From: Methanosphaerula palustris E1-9c
GTDB lineage: Archaea; Halobacteriota; Methanomicrobia; Methanomicrobiales; Methanospirillaceae
Reading direction: 5' to 3'
NCBI RefSeq assembly: GCF_000021965.1
Contig: NC_011832.1
Location: forward strand, 1,550,001 to 1,614,000
DNA: 64,000 nt
Of the stretch, positions 43,766 through 52,766 are shown one piece after another; position 1 is the first letter of the stretch; the number at the start of each line of letters is the position of its first letter. The position numbers were made by a program, and so were the translations under genes. The notes beneath the pieces are model-generated. The model saw nothing but the letters and a program-made list of their open reading frames with translations, searched no databases and was not told the origin of the DNA.

Positions 43766-45142
43766 ATGACATTGAATACTGAATTACGATGGGATAAGAT
43801 CGGGGTGGTCATAGTGGTAATTCTGCTGGTCCTAGGTGTGCTCGTCTATGCCTACACCCATCGCCATGTCGCTCAACCCACCACCCCTGTGACGGAGGTG
43901 CCTGTCACGACCACCGCAACCCTTCCAGATGGAGCGCTGGTGGTCGCCGCCGGCGACAGCAGTGAAGCGGAGAAGCAGAAGGCTACATACCAGTGTGACG
44001 GCGTCGACGATCAGGCCGAGATCTCCACGGCGCTCGGCGCTCTCCCATCGGGTTCCGGGACGGTCGTCCTCCTCGGGGGAACCTTTCATGTCACCGATGA
44101 GATCATCCTGCCGACGGGCACCACGCTCCTCGGTCAGGGCCCCGACCGGACCACGATCGAGGTGACGGGCTACTACAAGCCGATCGTCCTCTCAGACGAC
44201 AACTGCACGCTCGGCGGGTTCAAACTGACCAACAGGGGATTTGTGCTGGTCACTGGGAGCCACAACACAATCCAGAACATCACCGCGACCACGTTCCAGT
44301 CCGGGGAGGTAGAAGCGAACGGTGCGTTCTTTGTCTTTGCAAAGAACAGGGTCGTCGAGGATGTCGAGTTCCGGAACTGCACGGCAGTGGACTGCGGGAT
44401 CCATGGATTCAATGTGAACGGGGATGGATCACCCAAGACCACGAAGAACCTGCGGTACATCGACTGTTCTGCGATCCGGTGCGGGAATGCGAACTCCAGT
44501 GCAACATGGACTACCGGGTTCGACTTTCATGAGTCCAACGACCTGCTCGGGCTTCAGGTGATCCGATGTCTGGCAGAGGATAACTGGGAGTCTGGGTTCC
44601 ACTTCGAACCCGGGGGACAGGTGACCCCACGGACTCAATCCGCAGATATCGTGATGCAGGATTGCATCAGCCGGGACAACGGACAGCGGAACACGCTGCC
44701 TGATAGTTTCTTCAAGTCCGGGTACTTCATTCACCGGACGGCGGTCCTGACCAACTGCACCTCGATCAACAACCAGAACTGCGGGTTCTGGACCTGGGGA
44801 GGGGATGCGGTCACCTTCAACAACTGCACCGACGACGGCTCTGCAAATGCGTTCAGCGTCGGGAGGACGAGTGAGGATATCACCTACAACAACTGTGTCA
44901 GTACGAACGCGACCCAGCGGGGGATCTACTCGTTCGCAGCGACGAAGATCGCCTTCAACAACTTCAGCCTGGTAACCCCGAAGAACGCCACCGGATCGAT
45001 CTCCCTGGGGTACCGGGACGGGGACACCGAAAACAAGTACCCGGTCACCGACTGTACCTTCGATGTGACCTGCACCGGAGTCGACCCGGCCGGGGTCGTG
45101 ATCCAGAAGGACACGCTCAGGAACACGTTGAATATCCGTTGA
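43766..45142 (+). CDS. membrane-anchored right-handed beta-helix protein
   Basis: 458 residues. An N-terminal membrane helix (residues about 10-30, VVIVVILLVLGVLVYAY) is followed by a Thr/Pro linker, then a pectate-lyase-like beta-helix: GVDDQAEISTALGALPSGSG, then coils rich in NCT and NNC repeats. It probably faces outside and binds or cleaves polysaccharide; no catalytic residues can be named. Confidence 0.82.
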   Translation: MTLNTELRWDKIGVVIVVILLVLGVLVYAYTHRHVAQPTTPVTEVPVTTTATLPDGALVVAAGDSSEAEKQKATYQCDGVDDQAEISTALGALPSGSGTVVLLGGTFHVTDEIILPTGTTLLGQGPDRTTIEVTGYYKPIVLSDDNCTLGGFKLTNRGFVLVTGSHNTIQNITATTFQSGEVEANGAFFVFAKNRVVEDVEFRNCTAVDCGIHGFNVNGDGSPKTTKNLRYIDCSAIRCGNANSSATWTTGFDFHESNDLLGLQVIRCLAEDNWESGFHFEPGGQVTPRTQSADIVMQDCISRDNGQRNTLPDSFFKSGYFIHRTAVLTNCTSINNQNCGFWTWGGDAVTFNNCTDDGSANAFSVGRTSEDITYNNCVSTNATQRGIYSFAATKIAFNNFSLVTPKNATGSISLGYRDGDTENKYPVTDCTFDVTCTGVDPAGVVIQKDTLRNTLNIR

Positions 45143-45148
45143 TTCTCT

Positions 45149-45180
45149 GATCTGTTCAGACAGATCGCGTACCTTTTTTA
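45149..45180 (+). terminator. hairpin plus T-run after the beta-helix gene
   Basis: GATCTGT (45149-45155) pairs with ACAGATC (45160-45166) across a 4-base loop. A T-run follows at about 45173-45179. Intrinsic-terminator-like. Confidence 0.55.
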
Positions 45181-45241
45181 ACTTCCTTTGCTCACCATAC
45201 CCTCGCCAGGGGGATCACCCGGGCTAACTGAGGAGAGACAG

Positions 45242-45823
45242 ATGAACGTTATTGCATTCAATGCCAGTCCGCGAAAGGATGGGAACACCCGGCGGTTGAT
45301 AGACGCTGCGCTCGCAGAGATCGAGAAAGAAGGGATCGATACCGAGGTGGTCAACATTGGTCGAAAGAAGGTGCATGGCTGCATCGCCTGTATGAAGTGT
45401 TTTGAGAACCTGGACCGGCGATGTATCTTTGACGACGATCTGATCAATGGATGTATCGAGAAGATGGCAGCGGCCGATGGGATCATCATCGCCTCGCCGA
45501 CGTACTTCGCCGACATGACCCCTGAAGCCAAGGCGCTGATCGATCGGGCCGGTTTTGTTGGAATAGCCAACGGCAACCTCTTCTCGCGAAAGGTGGGGGC
45601 CGGCATCAGTGTGGCACGGAGGGCTGGAGCGGTGACCACCGTCGACTCGATCAACCATTTCTTTGGGATCAGCGACATGGTCACCGTCGGGTCCACCTAC
45701 TGGAACGTCGGTTTCGGGCTGGAGAAGGGTGACGTGGATAGCGATGTCGAAGGGATCCGGACGATGCAGCGGCTCGGTCAAAACATGGCATGGCTGGTGA
45801 AGAAGATCGCCGGCCAGCCCTGA
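45242..45823 (+). CDS. flavodoxin-fold, iron-sulfur-flavoprotein-like reductase (second copy)
   Basis: 193 residues from ATG 45242. FNASPRKDGNT and ASPTYFADMT bind FMN; CIACMKC holds a Cys cluster. It is clearly a paralogue of the gene at 1098-1682 through most of its length (for example CMKC...RCIFDDDLINGCIEKM, VARRAGAV, GQNMAWLVKK). It is followed 18 bases later by an MBL hydrolase on the same strand, so it may form a two-gene unit. Confidence 0.87.
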   Translation: MNVIAFNASPRKDGNTRRLIDAALAEIEKEGIDTEVVNIGRKKVHGCIACMKCFENLDRRCIFDDDLINGCIEKMAAADGIIIASPTYFADMTPEAKALIDRAGFVGIANGNLFSRKVGAGISVARRAGAVTTVDSINHFFGISDMVTVGSTYWNVGFGLEKGDVDSDVEGIRTMQRLGQNMAWLVKKIAGQP

Positions 45824-45841
45824 CATTAGTATGGAGAGCGT

Positions 45842-46726
45842 ATGCAGATCTCACCCTCTATCCATGCACTTAGACTTCCGTTCAGAGTCCCCGTGGCTCC
45901 CGGCATGGTACTCGACCGGTTCGTATACTGTTACCTCGTCTACGGCGAGACAATCACCCTCATCGACACCGGGGTTGCCGGATGCGAGACGCAGATCTTC
46001 GAGACCATCCAGTCCGTCGATCGCGACCCCTCTGATATTGCATCGATCATCCTGACCCATTCGCATCCCGATCACATCGGGGGAGCCCGGGCAATCCAGC
46101 ATGCAACCGGCTGCAGTATCATGGCGCACCCTGCTGAACGGGCATGGATCGAGGACGTGGATCTTCAGAACCACGAACGGCCGGTGCCGGGGTTTGCCTC
46201 ACTGGTCGGTGGGTCGGTGCAGATCGATCGTGAACTCGTGGACGGGAATCGTATCGAACTCGATGAAACCCGGGAGATGAAGATAGAGGTGCTCCATACG
46301 CCAGGCCACTCGCCAGGGTCCATCTCACTCTTCGTACAGAGTGAAGGTGTGCTCTTCTCCGGTGATGCGATACCGGTGGCTGGAGATCTGCCGGTCTATG
46401 ATGATGCTCTTGCATCCGTGCAGTCCCTACAACGGCTCCGGGGGGTTGCCGGCATCCGGGTTCTTCTCTCGGCATGGGATGAACCGAGGAAAGGCGGGGA
46501 GACATATGAGCAGATGGACCGGGCGGTTGACTATCTCCAGACGATCCATGAAACCGTACGTGCAGGGAGCAGTAAAGATACCATTGACGTGATGGAACTC
46601 ACCAGGAGAACTGCCGTGTCTCTTGGCCTGCCTCAGCAGGCGGTAAATCCGCTGCTCGCCCGCACCTTCGCAGCAAACCTGCGGGTGCGGGACCAAAAAA
46701 GCCTGTTGGACGATTCTCAAAAATAA
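45842..46726 (+). CDS. MBL-fold metallo-hydrolase
   Basis: 294 residues with HSHPDHIGG, HTPGHSPGS and FSGDAIP, the metal-binding motifs of the metallo-beta-lactamase fold (glyoxalase II/oxidoreductase group). No diiron-flavoprotein flavodoxin domain is attached, but the gene beside it encodes a flavodoxin-like protein. Substrate unknown. Confidence 0.87.
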   Translation: MQISPSIHALRLPFRVPVAPGMVLDRFVYCYLVYGETITLIDTGVAGCETQIFETIQSVDRDPSDIASIILTHSHPDHIGGARAIQHATGCSIMAHPAERAWIEDVDLQNHERPVPGFASLVGGSVQIDRELVDGNRIELDETREMKIEVLHTPGHSPGSISLFVQSEGVLFSGDAIPVAGDLPVYDDALASVQSLQRLRGVAGIRVLLSAWDEPRKGGETYEQMDRAVDYLQTIHETVRAGSSKDTIDVMELTRRTAVSLGLPQQAVNPLLARTFAANLRVRDQKSLLDDSQK

Positions 46727-46741
46727 AGATCATGGGATCGG

Positions 46742-46781
46742 ATGGCTTCAAGAGAGCCATTCCTCTTTTATAATAAAAAAA
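46742..46781. terminator. bidirectional terminator region
   Basis: ATGGCT (46742-46747) pairs with AGCCAT (46755-46760) and is followed by TCCTCTTTT. The A-run at about 46774-46781 gives T-rich DNA for the opposing TraB gene. Confidence 0.5.
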
Positions 46782-46793
46782 AGTGTGATCCGA

Positions 46794-47990
46794 TCAGATC
46801 AGCATGGTGAGCCAGTGCCAGAAGTTGGTCATGCCCTGCCCCATCATCACACCCGGGTCGATCCCGAGTGCCGGAAAGATCAGGAAGAAGTAGGCGAAGG
46901 TCCCGATCGTCGACCCGACGTTTGCGAGGGCAGCGACCATCACCACCCGGAAGAGCGAGTTCTTCCGCATCTCGCTGAAGGACTCTGCCTCGAAGATCTT
47001 GTGAAGATCCTGTTTTGTCGGCTTTCTGATCTTTGCCTCGACGATCGCAGAGAACCAGCCGGCAGCGAGGATCGGGTTGACAGCCGTATACCCGGAGACG
47101 AGAAAACCGGTCAGAGCTGAGAGCGGGTGGCCGCCCGCGGCCAGGGTGAAGACGGCGGTCAGCACCCCGTGCAGGATCACCCAGTACAGCAGTGCCCACA
47201 GCAGCACGTTGAACCCGACGCCTGAGAAGATGATCGTGATAAGGATAAATGCAAACATCAGGATCATCACGATCCCGATGATCTTCCCCCAGGGGTATGA
47301 CTTCGCCTTCGTGGTCAGGTCGGCCATCGGCGGGAGGGATGCCGGGTCGAGCAGGTACCCCTCGATACCCTTCCGGTGACCGGCCCCGATCACGACCAGC
47401 ACCCGCTCGAACCGTCCAGATAGGCCGATGATCTGGTGAGCGAGGTATGCATCCCGCTCATCGATCAGGGCCTTCGCCCCATTCGGTGAAAACTTTCTGA
47501 ACTCCTCAAGTGCGGCCGAGATCACGTCCTGCTGCTTCAGCGACTCGATATCGATCTCCCCCTCGTCAACTCCGATCAGCGAGGCGCCGAGGGCGTAGAT
47601 CATCTTGCACTTCTCCCAGATGGTCATGCCGCCCCAGAACCGCTGAAGCGTGATCCCGATATCCCGATCGATCAGCCCAATCTGCACCCCGCGCTCCTCT
47701 GCGGCCTGGATAGCGGCCTTCATCTCTGCACCGGGTTCGACCCCGACATCCATCCCGATCTTCCGCTGGATGTACCCGAGCACCCACTGGATCAGCAGCT
47801 GGTTGAAGTTGCCCCCCTTCAGGATATCGTCGACCTCGGGCGCTTCACCCTGCTTCTTCAGGCCGGCATACCGGCCTGCGTCGAGTTCGACCGCGATCAC
47901 GTCCGGCGTGAACGCATCGATCTCAGCCAGCACCTCGTCGACACTCTCCTGCGATACATGGGCTGTTCCGATCAGCCGAACCTCACCCAT
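46794..47990 (-). CDS. TraB-family membrane protein
   Basis: 398 residues. The N-terminal half has LIGTAHVSQESV and VDEVLAEI, the GxTHxS/E-type core of TraB/PrgY proteins, and HRKGIEGYL. Four to five hydrophobic helices follow in the C-terminal 200 residues. The role is unknown in archaea (in enterococci, peptide pheromone inactivation). It overlaps the YkgJ-like gene by eight bases. Confidence 0.88.
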   Translation of the reverse strand: MGEVRLIGTAHVSQESVDEVLAEIDAFTPDVIAVELDAGRYAGLKKQGEAPEVDDILKGGNFNQLLIQWVLGYIQRKIGMDVGVEPGAEMKAAIQAAEERGVQIGLIDRDIGITLQRFWGGMTIWEKCKMIYALGASLIGVDEGEIDIESLKQQDVISAALEEFRKFSPNGAKALIDERDAYLAHQIIGLSGRFERVLVVIGAGHRKGIEGYLLDPASLPPMADLTTKAKSYPWGKIIGIVMILMFAFILITIIFSGVGFNVLLWALLYWVILHGVLTAVFTLAAGGHPLSALTGFLVSGYTAVNPILAAGWFSAIVEAKIRKPTKQDLHKIFEAESFSEMRKNSLFRVVMVAALANVGSTIGTFAYFFLIFPALGIDPGVMMGQGMTNFWHWLTMLI

Positions 47991-48543
47991 CGAGCACCTT
48001 CATTCCTTCACCATCGATCACAACGGAACATCCCGCAGGAATTGCTGCATTTCTATAGATCTCTCTCACCTTTATCTCTTCCAGTTCTTCGGCATCTCTT
48101 CGTGCGATCAGATCGTCGGCCAGAGTCAGATCATCATGAGTCACCGATCGGCTCTCTCCGTATCCATTGCACTCCGACCGGACCAATCGGTCTCCGTCCA
48201 GCATGAACGGGTAGGTCCTGCAGATCCAGGGCCGGTATGGATGGATGGTGCACCGGTCGCTCTCTGCGAAGATGCATCGTCCCTCGCTCCGACGAAGCGC
48301 CCATTCAAAGGTATACGTGGACCCATCAGCGGCGGTCAGCGGCTCGGGGAACGGTTCGACGATCTGGTTCCAGTCGAGTCCGGTCGCCTGGATGATCCTT
48401 CTGATCTCAGGCGGCGCCACGATCACCAGACTTGCATCCACCCCGGCCCCCAGGCAACAGGCTCCGCACCGGGAGCAGGTGAATCCGGTATCAGCGATCG
48501 CGGCGGCATACTGCTCCCTCTCGCCGTGTTCAGCCTTATCCAT
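47983..48543 (-). CDS. YkgJ-family cysteine cluster protein
   Basis: 186 residues from ATG 48543. CSRCGACC near the N-terminus, CTIHPYRPWICRTYPF, and a later Cys define the UPF0153/YkgJ zinc- or iron-binding family. It overlaps guaA by eight bases upstream and TraB by eight bases downstream, so all three are co-transcribed. Confidence 0.87.
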   Translation of the reverse strand: MDKAEHGEREQYAAAIADTGFTCSRCGACCLGAGVDASLVIVAPPEIRRIIQATGLDWNQIVEPFPEPLTAADGSTYTFEWALRRSEGRCIFAESDRCTIHPYRPWICRTYPFMLDGDRLVRSECNGYGESRSVTHDDLTLADDLIARRDAEELEEIKVREIYRNAAIPAGCSVVIDGEGMKVLDG

Positions 48544-49093
48544 CAAGGGTAACCTGGTTGAAGTTCTGATAGACGACCCTGCCATCCAGACTGTGACTGA
48601 CCTCGGGATGCCACTGCACCCCGTAGATCTGTTTTTCCGGGCATGCTATCGACTCGGCCTGGCAGATGGGGGAGTGGGCAAGCCGTTTGAAGCCGTTCGG
48701 GATCACCGAGACCTCATCGGCGTGCGAGGCCCAGACCTCGATCGTGTCCGGATAGCCGGCAAGGACTGTATCGTGGTCCTCGATCTCCACCTCAACCGCT
48801 CCATACCCGCCGCTCCTGCCCGGGGTGACGGTGCCACCGAATCTGGTCGCGATCACATGCAGGCCAAGGCAGACGCCGAGCACCGGCAGTCCCAGGTCGA
48901 GGTAGGCTGCGCAGTTGCCGGTCCGCTCGATCGAGGGACCACCGCCGAGGACCAGACCGCGGCACCCACTCTGCACCTCATCGGGTGAAGTGGTGTTCGG
49001 GACCATCTTTGCATCGATATCGAGGTCGCGGAGCATCCGCACGATCAGATGGTTGAACTGCCCAAAGTTATTGACAACAAAGATGGGAAGCAT
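48536..49093 (-). CDS. guaA: GMP synthase glutamine amidotransferase subunit A
   Basis: 185 residues, the separate archaeal GATase subunit. Cys in VLGVCLGLH, His-Glu in GVQWHPEVSHS complete the catalytic triad, with GGGPSIERT as the oxyanion segment. It supplies ammonia to the ATP-pyrophosphatase subunit (GuaB-type/PPase subunit not in the window) for XMP to GMP. Confidence 0.93.
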   Translation of the reverse strand: MLPIFVVNNFGQFNHLIVRMLRDLDIDAKMVPNTTSPDEVQSGCRGLVLGGGPSIERTGNCAAYLDLGLPVLGVCLGLHVIATRFGGTVTPGRSGGYGAVEVEIEDHDTVLAGYPDTIEVWASHADEVSVIPNGFKRLAHSPICQAESIACPEKQIYGVQWHPEVSHSLDGRVVYQNFNQVTLDG

Positions 49094-49129
49094 TGCAGAA
49101 GGGTTGATGGTGCCGGGTAATAGCCTTTC

Positions 49130-50140
49130 TCACCGGTACATCATCACCGTGCTGAGGATCTGCTGCCTGATCGCTTCAGGGGTATGGCCGAGCAGGGCTG
49201 CGAGCAGCATTGCACCGCCGGCACCCATCCCCTCCTTCACCTCGCCGATGCAGTACCTGGCCAGACCCGGATGTCCGAGCGTGGCAAATCCCGGGTCCAC
49301 GTAGAAGACCTGCGCACCGATCGTCACGGCCAGCGCTTCGATGTTGGCACTGGGGTCCCGCCGGACGTACTCGGTCGTGGCCAGGAACGGGACCGGTTGC
49401 CCAATCCCTTTGAGGACTGCCGCCACCGCCAGCATCTGAGTGCCGCCGGCCAGAATCAGCGTTCCATTATAGGTCTCGGCGATCCCGATCGCCACGGCCA
49501 GCATGGGATCCCCGGTCGCTCTGACCACTTCAAACGGTTCGGTGATCGATCCGGCCTTCAGCCGTTCCTGGACCCCACGCCAGATCGCCTCCTTCTGGGA
49601 GACCGGGTTCTGTGCGAAACTGCTGCTGACCGCTGCCTCATACCCGAGGCCGCGAAGCACACAGAGCGCGGTCGTCGTCCCGCCAGGGACGCACTCCCCG
49701 AGCACCAGCAGATCGCTGACCGACGAGAGGAACTCCCCAACCCGCGCACCGGCCACCCTCAACCGGTCGGCATCCGGAACCGCATCCTCGACCCGCGGAT
49801 CCCCCCCTGGCTCGCCGTACACATCCAGGCAGGGGACGGGGGGTTTCGTAGTAAGCCCTGCATTGATGAAGAGCGGAGTCAATCCAGTTAGTTTCATCAT
49901 CGCCCTGGTGATCGAGGCCGGGGTCGGGCATCCGCTCGGGGTATCGGAGGTGCCGGCCATCGACCGGATCTCGCCGTAGGTGATCAGTTCCGCGTCCAGT
50001 CCCGGGGTCAGCACGGTCTTTGCCGGCGACGGACCAGCCCCGGAGATCCCCCTGACCGTGCTGAGCATCGTATTTCCCAGAATGCCGGCAAAGAGCGGAC
50101 GTTTGAACGAAAAAGACGGAATATCACTGAGGAAAGCCAT
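49130..50140 (-). CDS. cobT: archaeal CobT-like nicotinate-nucleotide phosphoribosyltransferase (UPF0284-type)
   Basis: 336 residues from ATG 50140; the ORF extends to 50341 but the extra part is unlike the family and overlaps the divergent cobZ. Conserved segments are GNTMLSTVRGISGAGPSPAKT, CPTPASITRA, GECVPGGTTTA and ILAGGTQMLAV. It activates the lower-ligand base for cobamide assembly. Divergent from cobZ-cobS. Confidence 0.87.
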   Translation of the reverse strand: MAFLSDIPSFSFKRPLFAGILGNTMLSTVRGISGAGPSPAKTVLTPGLDAELITYGEIRSMAGTSDTPSGCPTPASITRAMMKLTGLTPLFINAGLTTKPPVPCLDVYGEPGGDPRVEDAVPDADRLRVAGARVGEFLSSVSDLLVLGECVPGGTTTALCVLRGLGYEAAVSSSFAQNPVSQKEAIWRGVQERLKAGSITEPFEVVRATGDPMLAVAIGIAETYNGTLILAGGTQMLAVAAVLKGIGQPVPFLATTEYVRRDPSANIEALAVTIGAQVFYVDPGFATLGHPGLARYCIGEVKEGMGAGGAMLLAALLGHTPEAIRQQILSTVMMYR

Positions 50141-50183
50141 ATCGATCTCTATAAGAGACTGATCAATAAATAACACAGGTATT

Positions 50184-50618
50184 ATGTTTGAGATCGAAGA
50201 GAGGCTGGCGGTGAAAGGAATCACGCTCGATGCTGTCGTGGCCGCTGGGATGGAGCTGTATGTCTCCCACGGGATAGACCGGATCGCTGCTGCAGTACGG
50301 CTCAGGGAACTGATCGAAAAGGCCCTGACCGATCCGAACATCTCCTCTCTGCTGCTCGGAGCGATCCTGCTCGAAGACGAACTCTACGTGAATCGGAAGG
50401 ACTCTGAGATCAAGGACGACCCCGTCTTTCTCCTCTCTGACGAGATCATCGGGATGGCCATCGCCGAGTGCATCGGTGGGACCTATGCCCGGTTCGAGTT
50501 CACCCGGTATGACCAGAAGAAACCGGGAATCCTCGGGACGCTCGGACCGTTCCTCGACGATGCGATTGCAGGGTTGATTGCGGGGTGTACATCACGCCTG
50601 TACAGCGAAAGTTCCTAG
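50184..50618 (+). CDS. cobZ: CobZ, alpha-ribazole-phosphate phosphatase
   Basis: 144 residues. Related to the phosphatidylglycerophosphatase-A-like family (MFEIEERLAVKGITLDAV, SLLLGAILLEDELY, DDPVFLLSDEIIGMAIAECI). CobZ replaces CobC in archaea, removing phosphate in the last cobamide steps. It overlaps cobS by 34 bases. Confidence 0.9.
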   Translation: MFEIEERLAVKGITLDAVVAAGMELYVSHGIDRIAAAVRLRELIEKALTDPNISSLLLGAILLEDELYVNRKDSEIKDDPVFLLSDEIIGMAIAECIGGTYARFEFTRYDQKKPGILGTLGPFLDDAIAGLIAGCTSRLYSESS

Positions 50619-51328
50619 GTCCAGTCCTGGCCCTGCTCCAGTTCTGCACGGTCCTTCCCCTCGGAGCACCGCAGGACTTCGAGCAGTTCGGCCGGCGGTC
50701 GTACCTCTATCCGATCGCCGGGTACGTGACCGGCGGGATCGCCGGCGGGGTCGCGTTCCTGATCCCCAACCCCTCGATCAGGGCCGCCGTCGCCCTGGGA
50801 GCCCTGCTGCTGGTCACCGGGTGCAACCATCTGGACGGGCTCCTCGACTTCGGGGACGGGCTGATGGCGCATGGGTCCCGGGAGAAACGGGTACAGGCGC
50901 TGACCGACCGGCAGATCGGGGCCGGCGGTGTGGCGATGGGTATGACCGTCCTGCTGCTTGCATACTCGGCGCTCATATCAGTACCGCACCTGTTCTGGGC
51001 TGTCCTCGCCGCCGAGGTCTTCGCAAAGTACGCCATGGCCGCCCTGACTGCCTGGGGGAAACCGTTTCGCGAGGGTATCCAGAGTTATCTGTACGGGTTC
51101 TCCAGGCCGGCCTTTCCGGTCTATGCGGCAGTCTTCTGCCTGCCACTGCTGCTGACCCCGATCGGGTGGGCCGGGCTTGCCGCTGCCGCTGGTGCGACGC
51201 TGGCCGCCCTCACCCTGATGCTGCTGCTGGCCCGCCGACTCTTCGGCGGTGTGAACGGCGACGTGGTCGGGGCGACAGGGATGCTCACCTTTGCACTGGT
51301 GCTGGCCGTCCTTGCCCTTGCCGGATGA
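50585..51328 (+). CDS. cobS: CobS, cobalamin-5'-phosphate synthase
   Basis: 247 residues, six to seven membrane helices. TGCNHLDGLLDFGDGLM holds the Asp-rich site, RQIGAGGVA and GGVNGDVVGAT are typical of CobS. It joins adenosylcobinamide-GDP and alpha-ribazole phosphate. GTG start at 50585 lies within cobZ, so translation is coupled. Confidence 0.92.
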   Translation: MYITPVQRKFLGPVLALLQFCTVLPLGAPQDFEQFGRRSYLYPIAGYVTGGIAGGVAFLIPNPSIRAAVALGALLLVTGCNHLDGLLDFGDGLMAHGSREKRVQALTDRQIGAGGVAMGMTVLLLAYSALISVPHLFWAVLAAEVFAKYAMAALTAWGKPFREGIQSYLYGFSRPAFPVYAAVFCLPLLLTPIGWAGLAAAAGATLAALTLMLLLARRLFGGVNGDVVGATGMLTFALVLAVLALAG

Positions 51329-51378
51329 GGTGCAGTATGATATATCCTTTTTTAGAATGACCCTTGTTATTATCATAG

Positions 51379-52248
51379 ATGGATAAACCAAACGCTGCAC
51401 ACCGCAAGGGCGGTGCGATCACAGAGATCGACCCGGACCTCTGTACCGTACGGGCCCGAGTTCCTGCTGGTGAACTCACCCTCGACCAGCTGCGCGGCAT
51501 CACCCGAATCGCAGAAAAGTACGGGGCTGAAGGTGTGCACCTGACGACCCGCCAGACGATCGAGATCCCACATATGGATCCTACTGATCTCGAAGCGATC
51601 GCCGCCGACCTGACCGCAAACTCCACGCCTGTTGGGGCTGAGCATGATGAAGTGGTGAACATCGTCGCCTGTCCGGGTACCGACCGGTGCAAGTACGCGA
51701 ACGTGGATACACTCACCCTTGCCCGCACCCTTGATGAGCGGTTCTTCGGGAGGGAGGAGCCGATGAAGGTCAGAATCACCCTCACGGCCTGCCCGAACGG
51801 GTGTAACAACGCCCTGTTGAACGAGATCGGTATCATCGGCCGGGTTCTCCCAGAACGTATCACTGGGATCTGTACTGGTTGTGGAAGTTGTGTGGAATAC
51901 TGTAGAGAGGGAGCTATCAGGATCAAGAACGGGATATCAGTGCTCGACCTCGATACCTGCGTCCAGTGTGGCATCTGCGTCAAATCCTGTCCATTTAATG
52001 TGATCAAGGCAGCTCATCGACATTATCAGATCCGGGTCGGCGGACGATCAGGCCGGCACCCGAAGATCGGACAGGAACTGGTGATGGTCGAAAAGGAGGA
52101 GCAGGTGATTGAAGTGGTCGACAAGATCCTGTACTGGATCTACCGGCGTGGACGGGGCAAAAAACTGCTCGCTGATCAACTCGACGAGATGGACTTCACG
52201 AAGATCAAAACAGAGATCCAGCAGGCATTCCAGATATCCGTGGAGTGA
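51379..52248 (+). CDS. sulfite/nitrite reductase-like siroheme protein with ferredoxin domain
   Basis: 289 residues. C-x5-C (ACPGTDRCKYA) and C-x3-C (ACPNGCNN) give the siroheme-4Fe-4S site, and an inserted ferredoxin domain (CTGCGSCVEYC and CVQCGICVKSCPF) binds two more clusters. This is the dissimilatory-sulfite-reductase-like (Dsr-LP) type of methanogens, whose physiological substrate is unknown; it is half the size of F420-dependent sulfite reductase and lacks the F420 domain. Confidence 0.87.
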   Translation: MDKPNAAHRKGGAITEIDPDLCTVRARVPAGELTLDQLRGITRIAEKYGAEGVHLTTRQTIEIPHMDPTDLEAIAADLTANSTPVGAEHDEVVNIVACPGTDRCKYANVDTLTLARTLDERFFGREEPMKVRITLTACPNGCNNALLNEIGIIGRVLPERITGICTGCGSCVEYCREGAIRIKNGISVLDLDTCVQCGICVKSCPFNVIKAAHRHYQIRVGGRSGRHPKIGQELVMVEKEEQVIEVVDKILYWIYRRGRGKKLLADQLDEMDFTKIKTEIQQAFQISVE

Positions 52249-52294
52249 GTGAAGGCTAAAGGGAAGAAAAGGGATAGAGTTTTTTCAGTTTATT

Positions 52295-52591
52295 TCAGTA
52301 CCTTTGCTGAAAACCCGTCCCGTCATCGTCATCGCATTCGATGGCAGAACCGTCGCGCACATAGGTGTTGAACATCAGCGCGGCATTCATCAGATTCTCG
52401 TCCGGGGCCGTCCCACGTCTGATCTCCATAAATGCCTGGGATTGTGGGGTCTGAATCACCCGTCTCCCGACCCTGACCCCCGTGCAGTGCCTGCAGTAGG
52501 CACAGTCGCTGTACGCGGAGACGAGCCTTTCTCCACAGGCAACCTTTGCCGAACCTTTTGCCTGATCCTTCTGCAGTTCAAGTGTCTTCAT
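52295..52591 (-). CDS. possible small Cys-containing protein
   Basis: 98 residues on the reverse strand between two forward genes. CAYCRHC suggests metal binding. There is no recognised family. ATG 52591 has no strong ribosome binding site. The frame has reasonable composition and no competing gene, so I list it with caution. Confidence 0.45.
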   Translation of the reverse strand: MKTLELQKDQAKGSAKVACGERLVSAYSDCAYCRHCTGVRVGRRVIQTPQSQAFMEIRRGTAPDENLMNAALMFNTYVRDGSAIECDDDDGTGFQQRY

Positions 52592-52680
52592 CAGAGAAGT
52601 GTTATCTGGTGATCAGATAATATCATGTCGTTTTTTACCGATTCTCTGGAGATCTGCGAAATGATCCCCATGCGACAGAT

Positions 52681-52688
52681 TTTATATA
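52681..52688 (+). promoter_or_regulatory. TATA box of the EF-1A operon
   Basis: tttatata lies 79-86 bases before the EF-1A start; transcription from about 25 bases downstream would leave a leader of about 55 bases. GGAGGG stands before the ATG at 52767. Confidence 0.55.
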
Positions 52689-52766
52689 GATGAGTTTCAA
52701 ATAAAGTATACTCGCATAAACCAGACGGTATGCTGAAGATCCTATATTTGACTGGAGGGAAAATTA

